From Cacconaster sp045601245 (GTDB lineage Bacteria; Bacteroidota; Bacteroidia; Bacteroidales; UBA932): a stretch of DNA of 64,000 nucleotides. This document shows positions 7,906 to 16,537 of this stretch, piece after piece (positions within the stretch are counted from its first letter, which is position 1; each line of letters opens with the position of its first letter). The notes beneath the pieces are model-generated. The model had not been told where the DNA came from. It did no database searches and worked only from the letters and a program-made list of their open reading frames with translations. Both the position numbers and the translations under genes were made by a program. The stretch covers positions 62,001-126,000 of the forward strand of contig JAZRZH010000001.1 of the NCBI GenBank assembly GCA_045601245.1, in the 5' to 3' direction.

Positions 7906-9150
7906 TTACTTTGACAGCTCGTGGATTGCGAGACCGCTGCGGAGCTTAGGCTCGAACCAGGTGGTCTTCGGCGGCATGATGTTGCCTGAATCAGCGATGT
8001 TGATGAGCTGCTGCATTGACACCGGATAGAGTGCGAATGCGGCCTTCATCTCGCCGCTGTCAACCCTCTTCTTGAGCTCGCCCAGGCCACGGATGCCGCC
8101 GACGAAGTCGATGCGGTCAGAGGTGCGGAGGTCGCCGAGGTTGAGGATCTTGTCGAAAATGAGGTTTGAGCAGATGGTCACGTCGAGGACACCGATAGGG
8201 TCGTTGTCGTTGTATGTGCCAGGCTTTGCTGTGAGTGAATACCACTTGCCGCCGATATACATTGCGAAGTTGTGGAGAGCGCAAGGCTTGTAAATCTCCG
8301 CACCCATCTCCCTGACGTCGAAGTCAGCGCCGAGCTTGGCGATGAATTCTGCCTCGGAAAGGCCGTTGAGGTCCTTCACTACGCGGTTGTAATCGATGAT
8401 CTTGAGCTGGTTGTCAGGGAAGCATACGGTCATAAACCAGTTGTACTCCTCATCGCCTGTATGGTCAGGGTTCTGAGCCTTCTTCTCTGCGCCGACGCGT
8501 GCAGCGGCAGCTGTGCGGTGGTGACCGTCAGCTACGTAGAATGCAGGGATGGTGGAGAAGATTTCTGTGATGCGTGCGATGTCCTTGTCGTCATCGATGA
8601 CCCAGAGCTTGTGGCCGAAACCGTCCTCGTCAGCAACGAAGTCGTATTCAGGAACGCGGGAGATGTAACGGAACATAATGGCGTCGATCTCCTCGTTGTC
8701 AGGATATGCGAAGAATACAGGCTCGATGTTCGCGTTCTGGATACGGACGTGGATCATACGGTCGTCTTCCTTCTCCTTGCGGGTGAGCTCGTGCTTCTTG
8801 ATGGCTCCTGTAGCGTAGTCATCGGTATGCGCGCAGAGGATGATACCGTACTGTGTGCGGCCTTCCATAGTCTGTGCATATACATAGTAGCATTCCTTAT
8901 CTTCCTTTACCAGCCAGCCATTCTCTTTCCAGAGCTTGTAGTTGGCTACCGCCTTGTCGTATGTGCGCTGCTCGTGTTCGCCGGCGATAGGCTCGAAATC
9001 AATCTCAGGCTTTGTGATGTGAAGGAGGGACATTTCACCTGCTTCAGCCTTTGCCTCGACTGAGTTCATCACGTCGTATGGACGTGCAGAGACCTCCTTG
9101 GCGATAGCCTTAGGAGGTCTGATTGCAGCAAAAGGTTTAACCTTTACCAT
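7906..9150 (-). CDS. DUF1015 family protein with a ParB-like DGHHR motif
   Basis: A soluble protein of 414 residues. The N-terminus (MVKVKPFAAIRP, then VSARPYDVM) and ADGHHRTAAA at residues 207-216 identify DUF1015. The DGHHR core resembles the nucleotide-binding motif of ParB/sulfiredoxin-fold proteins, a fold that includes free-serine kinases such as SerK and SbnI. It is the last gene of a serC-serA-DUF1015 operon, 9 bases after serA, and the set is followed by a terminator. No serB phosphatase is present here. A role in phosphoserine or serine handling is therefore my inference from motif plus operon; the family itself has no function I can assert. Confidence 0.85.
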   Translation of the reverse strand: MVKVKPFAAIRPPKAIAKEVSARPYDVMNSVEAKAEAGEMSLLHITKPEIDFEPIAGEHEQRTYDKAVANYKLWKENGWLVKEDKECYYVYAQTMEGRTQYGIILCAHTDDYATGAIKKHELTRKEKEDDRMIHVRIQNANIEPVFFAYPDNEEIDAIMFRYISRVPEYDFVADEDGFGHKLWVIDDDKDIARITEIFSTIPAFYVADGHHRTAAAARVGAEKKAQNPDHTGDEEYNWFMTVCFPDNQLKIIDYNRVVKDLNGLSEAEFIAKLGADFDVREMGAEIYKPCALHNFAMYIGGKWYSLTAKPGTYNDNDPIGVLDVTICSNLIFDKILNLGDLRTSDRIDFVGGIRGLGELKKRVDSGEMKAAFALYPVSMQQLINIADSGNIMPPKTTWFEPKLRSGLAIHELSK

Positions 9151-9159
9151 AGGTGTATC

Positions 9160-10083
9160 CTATTTGTTAACCTGGAACTTACGGTTGCCTGTAGCGAAGA
9201 AGTCGCAGATCTGGTTTGCAGATGCGAGACCGGCGTTGATGTTGGCCTCGGCTGTCTCTGCGCCCTGCTTCTTAGGGGTAGCGAAGAAACGCGTACCGAA
9301 CTTCTCCTTGAATTCGTCAACCTTGACAGGAGCGATATCGGTGACATACTTGAGGTCTTCGCGCTCTGCGAGAACTTCGATGAGTTCGTCCTCGTTGATG
9401 ACTTCCTTTCGGGCAGTGTTCACGAGGCATGCGCCCTTCTTCATAGAGCCCACGAGCTTCTTGCCGATTGAACCCTTTGTCTCTGCTGTTGCAGGGATGT
9501 GAAGTGAGAGGAAGTCGCAGTTTGCGTAGAGCTCCTCGATGGAAGCGCACGCCTTCACGCCTTCAGCTTCAAGCTTCTCGGCCGGAACGAACGGGTCGAA
9601 TGCGATGACATTCATACCGAAGCCGTTCTTTGCAATCTGAGCTACGAGGCGGCCTACATTGCCGTAAGCGTGGATACCGATGGTCTTGCCCTTGAGTTCC
9701 TTACCTGTACCGGGGGTGAACTGGTTGCGGCTCATATAAATCATAAGACCGATGGCGAGTTCTGCAACGGCGTTGGAGTTCTGGCCAGGGGTGTTCATTG
9801 CAACGATGCCCTTTGCGGTGCATGCTGCGAGGTCGAGGTTGTCATAACCCGCACCTGCGCGGACGACGATCTTGAGCTGCTTTGCAGCCTCGACTACTTC
9901 TGCGGTCACCTTGTCTGAACGTACGATGAGGGCGTCAGCGTCAGCAACTGCTTCCTTGAACTGTGCAACGTCAGTATATTTCTCGAGAAGAGCGAGCTCG
10001 TGGCCGTTCTTTTCAACGATTTCACGGATGCCGTCAACGGCTGCCTTTGCGAAAGGCTTTTCTGTAGCGACTAATACTTTCAT
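9160..10083 (-). CDS. serA: D-3-phosphoglycerate dehydrogenase, short lysine-type
   Basis: A cytoplasmic protein of 307 residues catalysing the first step of serine synthesis, oxidation of 3-phosphoglycerate to 3-phosphohydroxypyruvate with NAD. The substrate loop RAGAGYDN is at 75-82. The dinucleotide-binding loop is IHAYGNVGR (137-145), with alanine at the first glycine of GxGxxG. The active-site arginine is in NTARKEVINE (222-231). The usual catalytic histidine of TPHxG is replaced: the sequence reads TPKKQGAET at 269-277. This lysine substitution, and the lack of any ACT or other regulatory domain, match the PGDH type known from Bacteroides and Entamoeba. The gene lies 9 bases after serC. 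Confidence 0.93.
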   Translation of the reverse strand: MKVLVATEKPFAKAAVDGIREIVEKNGHELALLEKYTDVAQFKEAVADADALIVRSDKVTAEVVEAAKQLKIVVRAGAGYDNLDLAACTAKGIVAMNTPGQNSNAVAELAIGLMIYMSRNQFTPGTGKELKGKTIGIHAYGNVGRLVAQIAKNGFGMNVIAFDPFVPAEKLEAEGVKACASIEELYANCDFLSLHIPATAETKGSIGKKLVGSMKKGACLVNTARKEVINEDELIEVLAEREDLKYVTDIAPVKVDEFKEKFGTRFFATPKKQGAETAEANINAGLASANQICDFFATGNRKFQVNK

Positions 10084-10092
10084 GATATCCGA

Positions 10093-11169
10093 TTATTTGT
10101 GCATTTGTTCGAATTCCTGCATGCATGCGATGAGGGCGTCAATAGCCTCCATAGGGCAGGCATTGTAGATGGATGCGCGGAAACCGCCAACGCTGCGGTG
10201 GCCCTTGATGCCGACCATACCCTTGCCCTTGGCGAAGTTGAGGAATTCGTCCTGGAACTCTTCCTTGCCCTGTGCCATCACGAAGCATACGTTCATGATT
10301 GAACGGTCTTCCTTGTCGGCAACGGTACCTACGAACATTGAGTTGCGGTCGATTTCGTCATAGAGCTTCTGAGCCTTCTCCTTGTTGATCTTGTTGATAG
10401 CCTCGAGACCACCCTTTGCCTTGAGCCACTTGAGTGTTTCCTTCATTGCGAAGATTGAGAATACAGGAGGTGTGTTGAACATTGAATCGCCGTCGATGTG
10501 GGTCTGGTAGTTGAGCATCGTAGGGATGTAGCGGGTAACCTTGCCGAGGAGGTCCTTGCGGATGATGACGAATGTAACGCCTGCAGGGCCTACGTTCTTC
10601 TGGGCACCACCGTAGATGATACCGTATTTCTTCACGTCGACAGGACGGCTCATGATATCGGATGACATATCTGCAACGAGGGTTACAGGAGAATCCATAT
10701 CATACTTGATCTCGGTACCGTAGATTGTGTTGTTGGTGGTGATGTGGAAGTAGTCTGCATCCGTAGGGATCTCGAAGTTCTTAGGGATGTAGTTGAATGT
10801 GGTGTCAGCTGAAGAAGCTACGCAGACTGCATTGCCGATACCCTTTGCTTCCTTGAGGGCCTTCTTTGCCCATACACCTGTCTCAAGGTATGCAGCCTTG
10901 TTTTCGAGGAGGTTCATAGGAACCATGAGGAACTGTGTTGATGCACCACCGCCGAGGAAGAGGATTTCATAGTCCTCAGGGATGTTGAGGAGTTCACGCC
11001 AGAGGGCGCGGGTCTCGTCCATTACAGCCTCCCATTCCTTGGAGCGGTGAGAAACACATATTACTGACATACCGGTGCCGGCGAAGTCCTTGAGGGCTTC
11101 GATGGATGCGTCGATGGCCTCCTGCGGAAGAACGCAAGGACCAGCATTGAAGTTGTAAACTTTTTTCAT
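10093..11169 (-). CDS. serC: Phosphoserine aminotransferase
   Basis: A PLP enzyme of 358 residues that transfers the amino group of glutamate to 3-phosphohydroxypyruvate, giving O-phosphoserine. It can also serve pyridoxal phosphate synthesis. The N-terminal YNFNAGPCVLP and GMSVICVSHRS are typical. PLP-binding Lys191 lies in YGGAQKNVGPAG. I chose the ATG at 11169 because MKKVYNFNAGP is the family N-terminus; the frame runs on to 11259, but that extension overlaps both yigZ and the promoter. It is the first gene of serC-serA-DUF1015. Confidence 0.96.
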   Translation of the reverse strand: MKKVYNFNAGPCVLPQEAIDASIEALKDFAGTGMSVICVSHRSKEWEAVMDETRALWRELLNIPEDYEILFLGGGASTQFLMVPMNLLENKAAYLETGVWAKKALKEAKGIGNAVCVASSADTTFNYIPKNFEIPTDADYFHITTNNTIYGTEIKYDMDSPVTLVADMSSDIMSRPVDVKKYGIIYGGAQKNVGPAGVTFVIIRKDLLGKVTRYIPTMLNYQTHIDGDSMFNTPPVFSIFAMKETLKWLKAKGGLEAINKINKEKAQKLYDEIDRNSMFVGTVADKEDRSIMNVCFVMAQGKEEFQDEFLNFAKGKGMVGIKGHRSVGGFRASIYNACPMEAIDALIACMQEFEQMHK

Positions 11170-11216
11170 ATTTTGAATTAAATAATTAAATGATGTTGAG
11201 TAACAATATAATTCTA

Positions 11217-11247
11217 CAAAACTAATCAATTTCCTGTGGACTGCCAA
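11217..11247 (-). promoter_or_regulatory. Promoter of the serC operon, inside the yigZ 3' end
   Basis: TTG (11245-11247), a 20-base spacer and TAGTTTTG (11217-11224) on the minus strand fit the Bacteroidota consensus exactly. The -7 element overlaps the yigZ stop codon TAG (11222-11224). A start near 11212 gives a leader of about 43 bases. Confidence 0.7.
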
Positions 11248-11854
11248 CTTTTTTGACAATTGTCCAATCGAATGCCTCCTGGAATGCTTCTATGCGGGAA
11301 AGGGGTACTTTCAGCCCGATACTGCAGGTCGAGTCGAATTCCTGGCCTGTGATTGCGAACTTCATGTCCTTGATGATTTTCATCGCACGGTTCATATCCA
11401 TATAGTCAAATTCAACTTGATACTCCTCGGTGGCTATCTTGCTGATAATGGCGGCATTGGAGATGGCGTCCGCGGTGGCGGTCCGGTATGCGTTGGTCAA
11501 TCCGGGCACGCCGAGCTTGACGCCTCCGAAATATCTGACCACAACCACGAGGATGTCGCTGAGTCCGTTGGAGAGCAGCTGGCCCAGGATCGGCTTGCCG
11601 CCCGTTGAGGACGGCTCCCCGTCGTCGTATGCGCGCCAGGTATCCCCCTTGTGTCCGATGCGGTATGCAAAGCAGTGGTGCCGTGCATCGAAATACTCTT
11701 TTTTCAGGCCGGCGATAATCTCCTTTGCCTGCGCCTCGCTCTCCACCGGACTGGCAAATGCCAGGAACTTGCTTCCAAGTTCCCGGTACGCCCCTGACGA
11801 GGGGCCGGCGATGCTTTTGTAGCAGTCTTCGCTTTGTGCTGAATTAGTACTCAT
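11222..11854 (-). CDS. yigZ: YigZ/IMPACT (UPF0029) family protein
   Basis: A protein of 210 residues with the two-domain YigZ layout: an N-terminal UPF0029/IMPACT domain containing FIASSP-like FLAFASPVES, then HCFAYRIG, DDGEPSSTGGKPIL and VVVVRYFGGVKLGVPGL, and a C-terminal ferredoxin-like DUF1949 domain. The eukaryotic relative IMPACT modulates the GCN1/GCN2 response; the bacterial role is not firmly known. The frame opens upstream at a GTG (11875), but the ATG at 11854 is the more natural start. It is divergent from the pRiA4b-like gene; its own promoter is not clear. Confidence 0.88.
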   Translation of the reverse strand: MSTNSAQSEDCYKSIAGPSSGAYRELGSKFLAFASPVESEAQAKEIIAGLKKEYFDARHHCFAYRIGHKGDTWRAYDDGEPSSTGGKPILGQLLSNGLSDILVVVVRYFGGVKLGVPGLTNAYRTATADAISNAAIISKIATEEYQVEFDYMDMNRAMKIIKDMKFAITGQEFDSTCSIGLKVPLSRIEAFQEAFDWTIVKKVGSPQEID

Positions 11855-11859
11855 ATTCG

Positions 11860-11890
11860 TTGTAAAAATACTCACAAATTAATAAATTTG
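11860..11890 (+). promoter_or_regulatory. Promoter of the pRiA4b-like gene and miaA
   Basis: TTG (11860-11862), a 20-base spacer and TAAATTTG (11883-11890) match the Bacteroidota consensus. A start near 11897 leaves a leader of about 50 bases. Confidence 0.65.
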
Positions 11891-11949
11891 CAATCCGAAA
11901 AACGGCCGGAGGCATAAAACCGGGCGCGTTATACCTAAATATTAGACAA

Positions 11950-12519
11950 ATGATTTACAGATTCAGAGCGACTATTCCGGAGAGCAAGGTGTTCTTCCGT
12001 ATCTACGAAGTCGATTCATTGATGAATCTTTTCGCATTCCATAATTTTCTTATCGCAGATCTCGGTTTCTCGCCGGACCAGATGGTCTTTTTCGAGGCTT
12101 ATTCGTCTGACGGCAAAATGACCGGGCAGTATGCATTGTTCAACCTCGGTGACGGTGCGATGGATCAGATTACTTTCGAGGATGTCATCGCCAAGGAGCA
12201 GAGTGTCCTTCACTATGTGTTCGATATGCGTTCCGGCCGCAATGTCCGCCTCGAATTCCTCGGGGAGGGGGAGTATTCCTTCAAGTTGTCCTATCCGTGT
12301 ATGACGGACGGCAAGGGCGTCAATCCGGACCAGTTCTCGGCCAAATATGAGGATGCCGAGCCGGTGCAGGTTACCCCTTCCAAGAAGCGCTCCAGGCTTG
12401 ATGATGACCTCGACGACGAGGATTTCGACGATGATGACGAAGATCTCGACGATGACGACCTCGATGAGGATGATGTCGATGAGGAAGAACTTCTGGTAGA
12501 CGAGGATTTCGGTAAATAA
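11950..12519 (+). CDS. pRiA4b ORF-3-like protein with Asp/Glu-rich tail
   Basis: A protein of 189 residues. The first 125 or so residues (MIYRFRATIPESKVFFRIYEV and the following YALFNLGD and YVFDMRSGRNVRLEFLG segments) match the plasmid pRiA4b ORF-3 family, a small beta-rich domain also carried by some transposons. The last 45 residues are almost entirely Asp, Glu and a few Leu/Phe, a tail of the kind that mimics nucleic acid charge or binds basic proteins. It lies 5 bases ahead of miaA and should be co-transcribed. There is no transposase or inverted repeat nearby, so I read it as a resident chromosomal gene. Function unknown. Confidence 0.82.
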   Translation: MIYRFRATIPESKVFFRIYEVDSLMNLFAFHNFLIADLGFSPDQMVFFEAYSSDGKMTGQYALFNLGDGAMDQITFEDVIAKEQSVLHYVFDMRSGRNVRLEFLGEGEYSFKLSYPCMTDGKGVNPDQFSAKYEDAEPVQVTPSKKRSRLDDDLDDEDFDDDDEDLDDDDLDEDDVDEEELLVDEDFGK

Positions 12520-12524
12520 TCCCG

Positions 12525-13379
12525 ATGCCCGAACTCATCATAGTGCTTGGACCCACAGCTGTCGGAAAGACGGATTACAGCATTGACCTTGCCCTCGAGT
12601 ACGGGTCTCCCGTGATTTCCTGTGATTCAAGGCAGGTATACCGTGAAATGAAGATAGGCACCGCGCCGCCTTCGGAAGAACAGCTGGCGAGGGTGCCTCA
12701 TTTTTTTATCGGTTCCCGCTCCATTACAGAACCCTATACGGCCGGAAAGTACGAACTGGATGCGCTGGCGCTGCTCGATGAGCTCTTCCGCGACCATTCC
12801 ACCCTGGTGATGGCCGGCGGGTCAGGACTTTATATCGATGCGCTGTGCAACGGCCTGGATGCTTTCCCGGATGTCGACCCAGGCGTCCGCGAGGAGCTGA
12901 TGCGCAGATTGGAGGCTGAGGGACTGGAATCGCTCCGCTTCGAGCTGCGAAAACTCGATCCGGCCACATATGATACGATTGACACGGCCAACCGGCAGCG
13001 AGTCGTGCGCGCACTGGAGGTCTGCATCGGTACCGGCAGGCCCTTTTCCTCGTATAAGACATCTACGGTTCGCAAAAGGCCGTTTTCCATCCGCAAAGTC
13101 GGCCTGACACGCGGGCGGGAGGAGTTGTATGGCCGCATCGACAGGCGCGTCGACCTTATGATGGAGGCAGGGCTGGAGCAGGAGGTGCGCAGCCTTCTGC
13201 CATACCGCGGCCTCCCGGCTCTCAATACCGTCGGATACCGGGAGTTTTTCGGATATTTCGACGGACTTTATCCTCTGGAGGAGGCCGTGCGCCTGGTGAA
13301 GCGCAACACGAGGCATTATGCGAAAAAACAGCTCAGTTACTGGGGGCGTGACGATTCCATAGAATGGTCAATGCTCTGA
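12525..13379 (+). CDS. miaA: tRNA dimethylallyltransferase
   Basis: An enzyme of 284 residues that transfers the dimethylallyl group from DMAPP to N6 of A37 in tRNAs reading UNN codons. The P-loop is GPTAVGKT (residues 9-16). SCDSRQVYREMKIGTA (about 30-45) and PHFFIGSRS follow the family pattern, and NRQRVVRALEVC and NTVGYREFFGYFDG mark the C-terminal half. At 284 residues it is at the short end for MiaA (about 300-315). The start is 5 bases after the upstream stop codon. Intact and well supported. Confidence 0.95.
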   Translation: MPELIIVLGPTAVGKTDYSIDLALEYGSPVISCDSRQVYREMKIGTAPPSEEQLARVPHFFIGSRSITEPYTAGKYELDALALLDELFRDHSTLVMAGGSGLYIDALCNGLDAFPDVDPGVREELMRRLEAEGLESLRFELRKLDPATYDTIDTANRQRVVRALEVCIGTGRPFSSYKTSTVRKRPFSIRKVGLTRGREELYGRIDRRVDLMMEAGLEQEVRSLLPYRGLPALNTVGYREFFGYFDGLYPLEEAVRLVKRNTRHYAKKQLSYWGRDDSIEWSML

Positions 13380-13436
13380 TGCGCCGAATGGCCTGAATTT
13401 TCTTCAAAAAAATTTTCAATAAAGAAGTTTATTGAC

Positions 13437-13444
13437 TAAATTTG
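13437..13444 (+). promoter_or_regulatory. -7 element of recQ
   Basis: TAAATTTG matches TAnnTTTG, with a T-run (13413-13416) in place of TTTG 20 bases upstream. It covers the in-frame TTG at 13442, so translation must begin downstream, at the ATG at 13466. Confidence 0.6.
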
Positions 13445-13465
13445 GTATCCGTTAAGCAAATTGAA

Positions 13466-15676
13466 ATGGATATCAGTTCTGAAGAAATTCATGGCGTTCT
13501 CAAGCGCTTTTTCGGCTTTGATTCCTTCAAGGGAAACCAGGAGGAGATCATCCGGCATCTCATTGCCGGAAATGATGCCTTCGTGCTGATGCCGACCGGA
13601 GGCGGAAAGTCGCTATGCTATCAGTTGCCGGCACTTTGCCTGCCCGGTACTGCCATAGTCATCTCTCCGCTTATCGCTTTGATGAAGAACCAGGTGGATG
13701 CCATCCGCGGATTCGCCGCAAGTGAGGAGGGGATTGCCCACTTCCTCAATTCTTCTCTGAACAAGGCCCAGATCAAAGAAGTGCACGATGATTTGTTGAG
13801 CGGCGTCACCAAGCTGCTGTATGTCGCTCCGGAGTCCCTCACCAAGGAGGAGAACGTGCAGTTCCTCAAGCAGCTGCATATCTCATTCTATGCCATAGAC
13901 GAAGCGCATTGCATTTCTGAATGGGGACACGATTTCCGTCCCGAATACAGACGCATACACGATATTATACAGGAAATCGGCGAGGCACCGGTGATAGCTC
14001 TGACGGCCACGGCGACACCAAAGGTGCAGAATGATATCCAGCGTAACCTCAATATGCTTGGCGCCAAGGTTTTCAAATCTTCCTTCAACAGGCCGAATCT
14101 CTATTATGAGATCCGCGACAAGTCCAACCCGAAACACGACATCATAAAATATATCAAGGAGAACCCCGGTAAGAGCGGAATAATCTACTGTCTCAGCCGC
14201 AAGAAGGTTGAGGAGGTGGCGGAGCTGCTTAACGTCAATGGCATAAAGGCGCTTCCGTATCACGCAGGCCTGGATGCCGCCACGCGGGCTCATAATCAGG
14301 ATGCCTTTTTGATGGAGGAGGTGGATGTCATCGTCGCCACTATTGCATTTGGAATGGGTATCGACAAACCGGATGTCCGTTTTGTTATTCATTATGATAT
14401 CCCGAAGAGCCTTGAGGGGTACTATCAGGAGACCGGAAGGGCCGGCCGCGACGGCCGCGAAGGTCAGTGCATAGCATTCTACAGTTACAAGGATATCCAG
14501 AAACTGGAGAAATTCATGCAGGGGAAGCCGGTGTCCGAACAGGAGATCGGACGGCAGTTGCTCACCGAAACGATGGCGTATGCCGAGTCCAACCAATGCC
14601 GCCGCAAGATTCTGCTCAACTATTTCGGTGAGGATTATCCGCAGGACAACTGCGGGGCATGCGACAATTGTCTCCATCCGAAGAAACAGTTTGACGGCCG
14701 CGAGGAGATGCTCAATGTCATCGAACTTGTCAATTCCCTCAAGGAGAATTTCAAGGCTGACCACCTCGCAAACATACTTGCCGGTGTAAGCAATTCATTG
14801 ATAAAGTCATATAACCATAATGAGAGTCCGTTCTTCGGCATAGGGAAGGACCGCACTCCGCATTTCTGGTGCGCAATCATCCGTCAGGGTATTGTGCTTC
14901 ATCTTCTGGACAAGGACATCGAGAGCTACGGACTTGTCTCGGTATCAGACAAAGGTCAGGAGTTTTATTCTCACCCGGTTCCATTGATGCTGACTGAGGA
15001 TAGAGAATTCGCTGAAGGAGAGGATGATGACGATGACGAATCACCATCTGGGGCTATCCACAGACAGGCTGGCTCGGACGGCGGAGATCCTGTGCTTTTC
15101 GCCATCCTCAAGGATATCAGGAAAGATCAGTCCAAACGGCTCAAACTGCCGTCCTGGGTGATATTCAGCGACCCTTCACTGGAAGATATGGCCATACAGT
15201 ATCCTGTGACCATCGAGGAACTGACCCGATGCCAGGGGGTCGGGGACGGCAAGGCACGCAAGTTCGGCCGTGAATATGTGGATGTGATAGCCAGATATGT
15301 CGAGGAAAATGATATTGTCCGACCGGATGCTTTGGTAGTCAAGTCTGTGGCAAACAGGAGCGCCAACAAGGTGTTCATAATACAGAGCATTGACAGGCGT
15401 CTTTCGTTCGAAGACATCGCGGATGCCCGCGACATGGATATGGAAGAATTGCTGGAGGCTGTCGAGTCCATCATATCCTCCGGCACGGCTTTGAATATCG
15501 ACTATTATGTCCGTCAGGAAGTTGATGAAGACAAGATAGAGGACATATATTCCTATTTCAGGGAAGAGGCAGGGACTGATTCCGTCGATGATGCGCTGAA
15601 GGCTCTCGGACCGGACTTCACGGAAGATGAGGTCCGTCTGGTCCGTATCAAGTTTATGTCGGAGATGGGTAATTGA
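13466..15676 (+). CDS. recQ: RecQ family ATP-dependent DNA helicase
   Basis: A 3'-5' DNA helicase of 736 residues, used in recombination and fork repair. The N-terminal RecA-like domain has Walker A MPTGGGKS (about 42-49) and the DEAH box in AIDEAHCISEWGHDFRPEY (about 143-161). The second RecA-like domain ends with YYQETGRAGRDG. The RQC zinc site uses cysteines in QCRRKIL, CGACDNC (about 377-402). An HRDC domain follows at about 541-615, after a short acidic linker near 515-535. A further C-terminal helical stretch of about 100 residues is typical of the long Bacteroidota RecQ form. The start is set by the promoter overlapping the longer frame. Confidence 0.95.
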   Translation: MDISSEEIHGVLKRFFGFDSFKGNQEEIIRHLIAGNDAFVLMPTGGGKSLCYQLPALCLPGTAIVISPLIALMKNQVDAIRGFAASEEGIAHFLNSSLNKAQIKEVHDDLLSGVTKLLYVAPESLTKEENVQFLKQLHISFYAIDEAHCISEWGHDFRPEYRRIHDIIQEIGEAPVIALTATATPKVQNDIQRNLNMLGAKVFKSSFNRPNLYYEIRDKSNPKHDIIKYIKENPGKSGIIYCLSRKKVEEVAELLNVNGIKALPYHAGLDAATRAHNQDAFLMEEVDVIVATIAFGMGIDKPDVRFVIHYDIPKSLEGYYQETGRAGRDGREGQCIAFYSYKDIQKLEKFMQGKPVSEQEIGRQLLTETMAYAESNQCRRKILLNYFGEDYPQDNCGACDNCLHPKKQFDGREEMLNVIELVNSLKENFKADHLANILAGVSNSLIKSYNHNESPFFGIGKDRTPHFWCAIIRQGIVLHLLDKDIESYGLVSVSDKGQEFYSHPVPLMLTEDREFAEGEDDDDDESPSGAIHRQAGSDGGDPVLFAILKDIRKDQSKRLKLPSWVIFSDPSLEDMAIQYPVTIEELTRCQGVGDGKARKFGREYVDVIARYVEENDIVRPDALVVKSVANRSANKVFIIQSIDRRLSFEDIADARDMDMEELLEAVESIISSGTALNIDYYVRQEVDEDKIEDIYSYFREEAGTDSVDDALKALGPDFTEDEVRLVRIKFMSEMGN

Positions 15677-15707
15677 TGGAACTTCGATTTTTTTCAAGGA
15701 AAAATGG

Positions 15708-15715
15708 TATATTTG
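15708..15715 (+). promoter_or_regulatory. -7 element of the FKBP gene
   Basis: TATATTTG matches TAnnTTTG exactly; the -33 region is poor. A start near 15722 leaves a leader of about 70 bases ending in an A-rich run before the ATG at 15793. Confidence 0.5.
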
Positions 15716-15792
15716 CAGAAATGTATATATGCCAAGGTGTGCGTGTATAGGCTAAGATATAGATAATCAACTAAATAACAAATCAAATCAAA

Positions 15793-16521
15793 ATGAAAAC
15801 AATCAAAATGTTCGCAATCTGCGCAGCTGGTGCTATGGTTCTTGCATCTTGCGCAGGCAAGACTTCCAATGAGAAGACCCCTTCAACAATCACCAAGTCT
15901 GAGGTCGATCAGGTAAGCTACATGGTAGGTTACTCATTCGGCCAGTACATCGGCGGCAACGATATGGGCGCGCTCTCTTTCAAGCAGATAGAGAAAGGTA
16001 TCAAGGACGCTATCGCAGGTGTGGAGATTGACGAAGAGACTTTCTATACGACTATGAACGAATATATGGAGAAACGCAATACTGCCAAGCTCGAAAGCAA
16101 CAAGGCTGAGGCTGAGGCATTCTTTGCGAAGAACGGCAAGGCAGAGGGTGTTGTCACCACTGAGTCCGGTCTCCAGTACAAGGTTGTCCGCGCAGGCAAT
16201 GGCGTGAAGCCGGGTCCTGAGGATGAGGTTGAGGTCAACTACGAAGGCAAGCTTCTTGACGGTACCGTATTCGATTCTTCATACGAAAGGAATGAACCTG
16301 CTACTTTCGCTCTTAATCAGGTTATCAAGGGCTGGGGCGAAGGTCTTCAGTTCTGCGAGGAAGGTGGTGAGATTGAACTCTGGATCCCTTCAGAGCTTGC
16401 ATACGGTGACAACGGTGCAGGTGGAAAGATTGGCCCGGGTGCTACTCTTAACTTCAAGGTCGAGCTCAACAAGGTCAATCCTTCTGCTGCTGAAGAAGAA
16501 GCCGCTGCAGAAACAAAATAA
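15793..16521 (+). CDS. FKBP-type peptidyl-prolyl isomerase lipoprotein
   Basis: A lipoprotein of 242 residues that should speed proline isomerisation during folding in the envelope. The signal peptide ends in LASC (Cys20 lipidated). Residues about 38-125 form the helical FKBP N-terminal dimerisation domain (VSYMVGYSFGQYI). The FKBP domain runs about 130-232, with VEVNYEGKLLDGTVFDSSYER, IKGWGEGLQ and IPSELAYG. The last residues are alanine/glutamate-rich. It has its own promoter upstream and a strong terminator after the stop codon. Confidence 0.93.
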   Translation: MKTIKMFAICAAGAMVLASCAGKTSNEKTPSTITKSEVDQVSYMVGYSFGQYIGGNDMGALSFKQIEKGIKDAIAGVEIDEETFYTTMNEYMEKRNTAKLESNKAEAEAFFAKNGKAEGVVTTESGLQYKVVRAGNGVKPGPEDEVEVNYEGKLLDGTVFDSSYERNEPATFALNQVIKGWGEGLQFCEEGGEIELWIPSELAYGDNGAGGKIGPGATLNFKVELNKVNPSAAEEEAAAETK

Positions 16522-16537
16522 TTAGCTCCCATTCAAT

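Noticed and set aside
8272..9063. A 263-codon open frame on the plus strand
   Set aside because: It is antisense to the DUF1015 gene; valine- and cysteine-rich composition is typical of a reverse shadow.
11170..11259. Longer N-terminus for SerC
   Set aside because: The extension overlaps yigZ and the serC promoter and does not resemble the family; MKKVYNFNAGP is the usual start.
11950..12519. Mobile element, because of the pRiA4b ORF-3/IS passenger domain
   Set aside because: There is no transposase, terminal inverted repeat or target duplication; the gene has a native promoter and is coupled to miaA.
13883..14764. A 293-codon open frame on the minus strand
   Set aside because: It is antisense to the RecQ helicase core and shows no motif.
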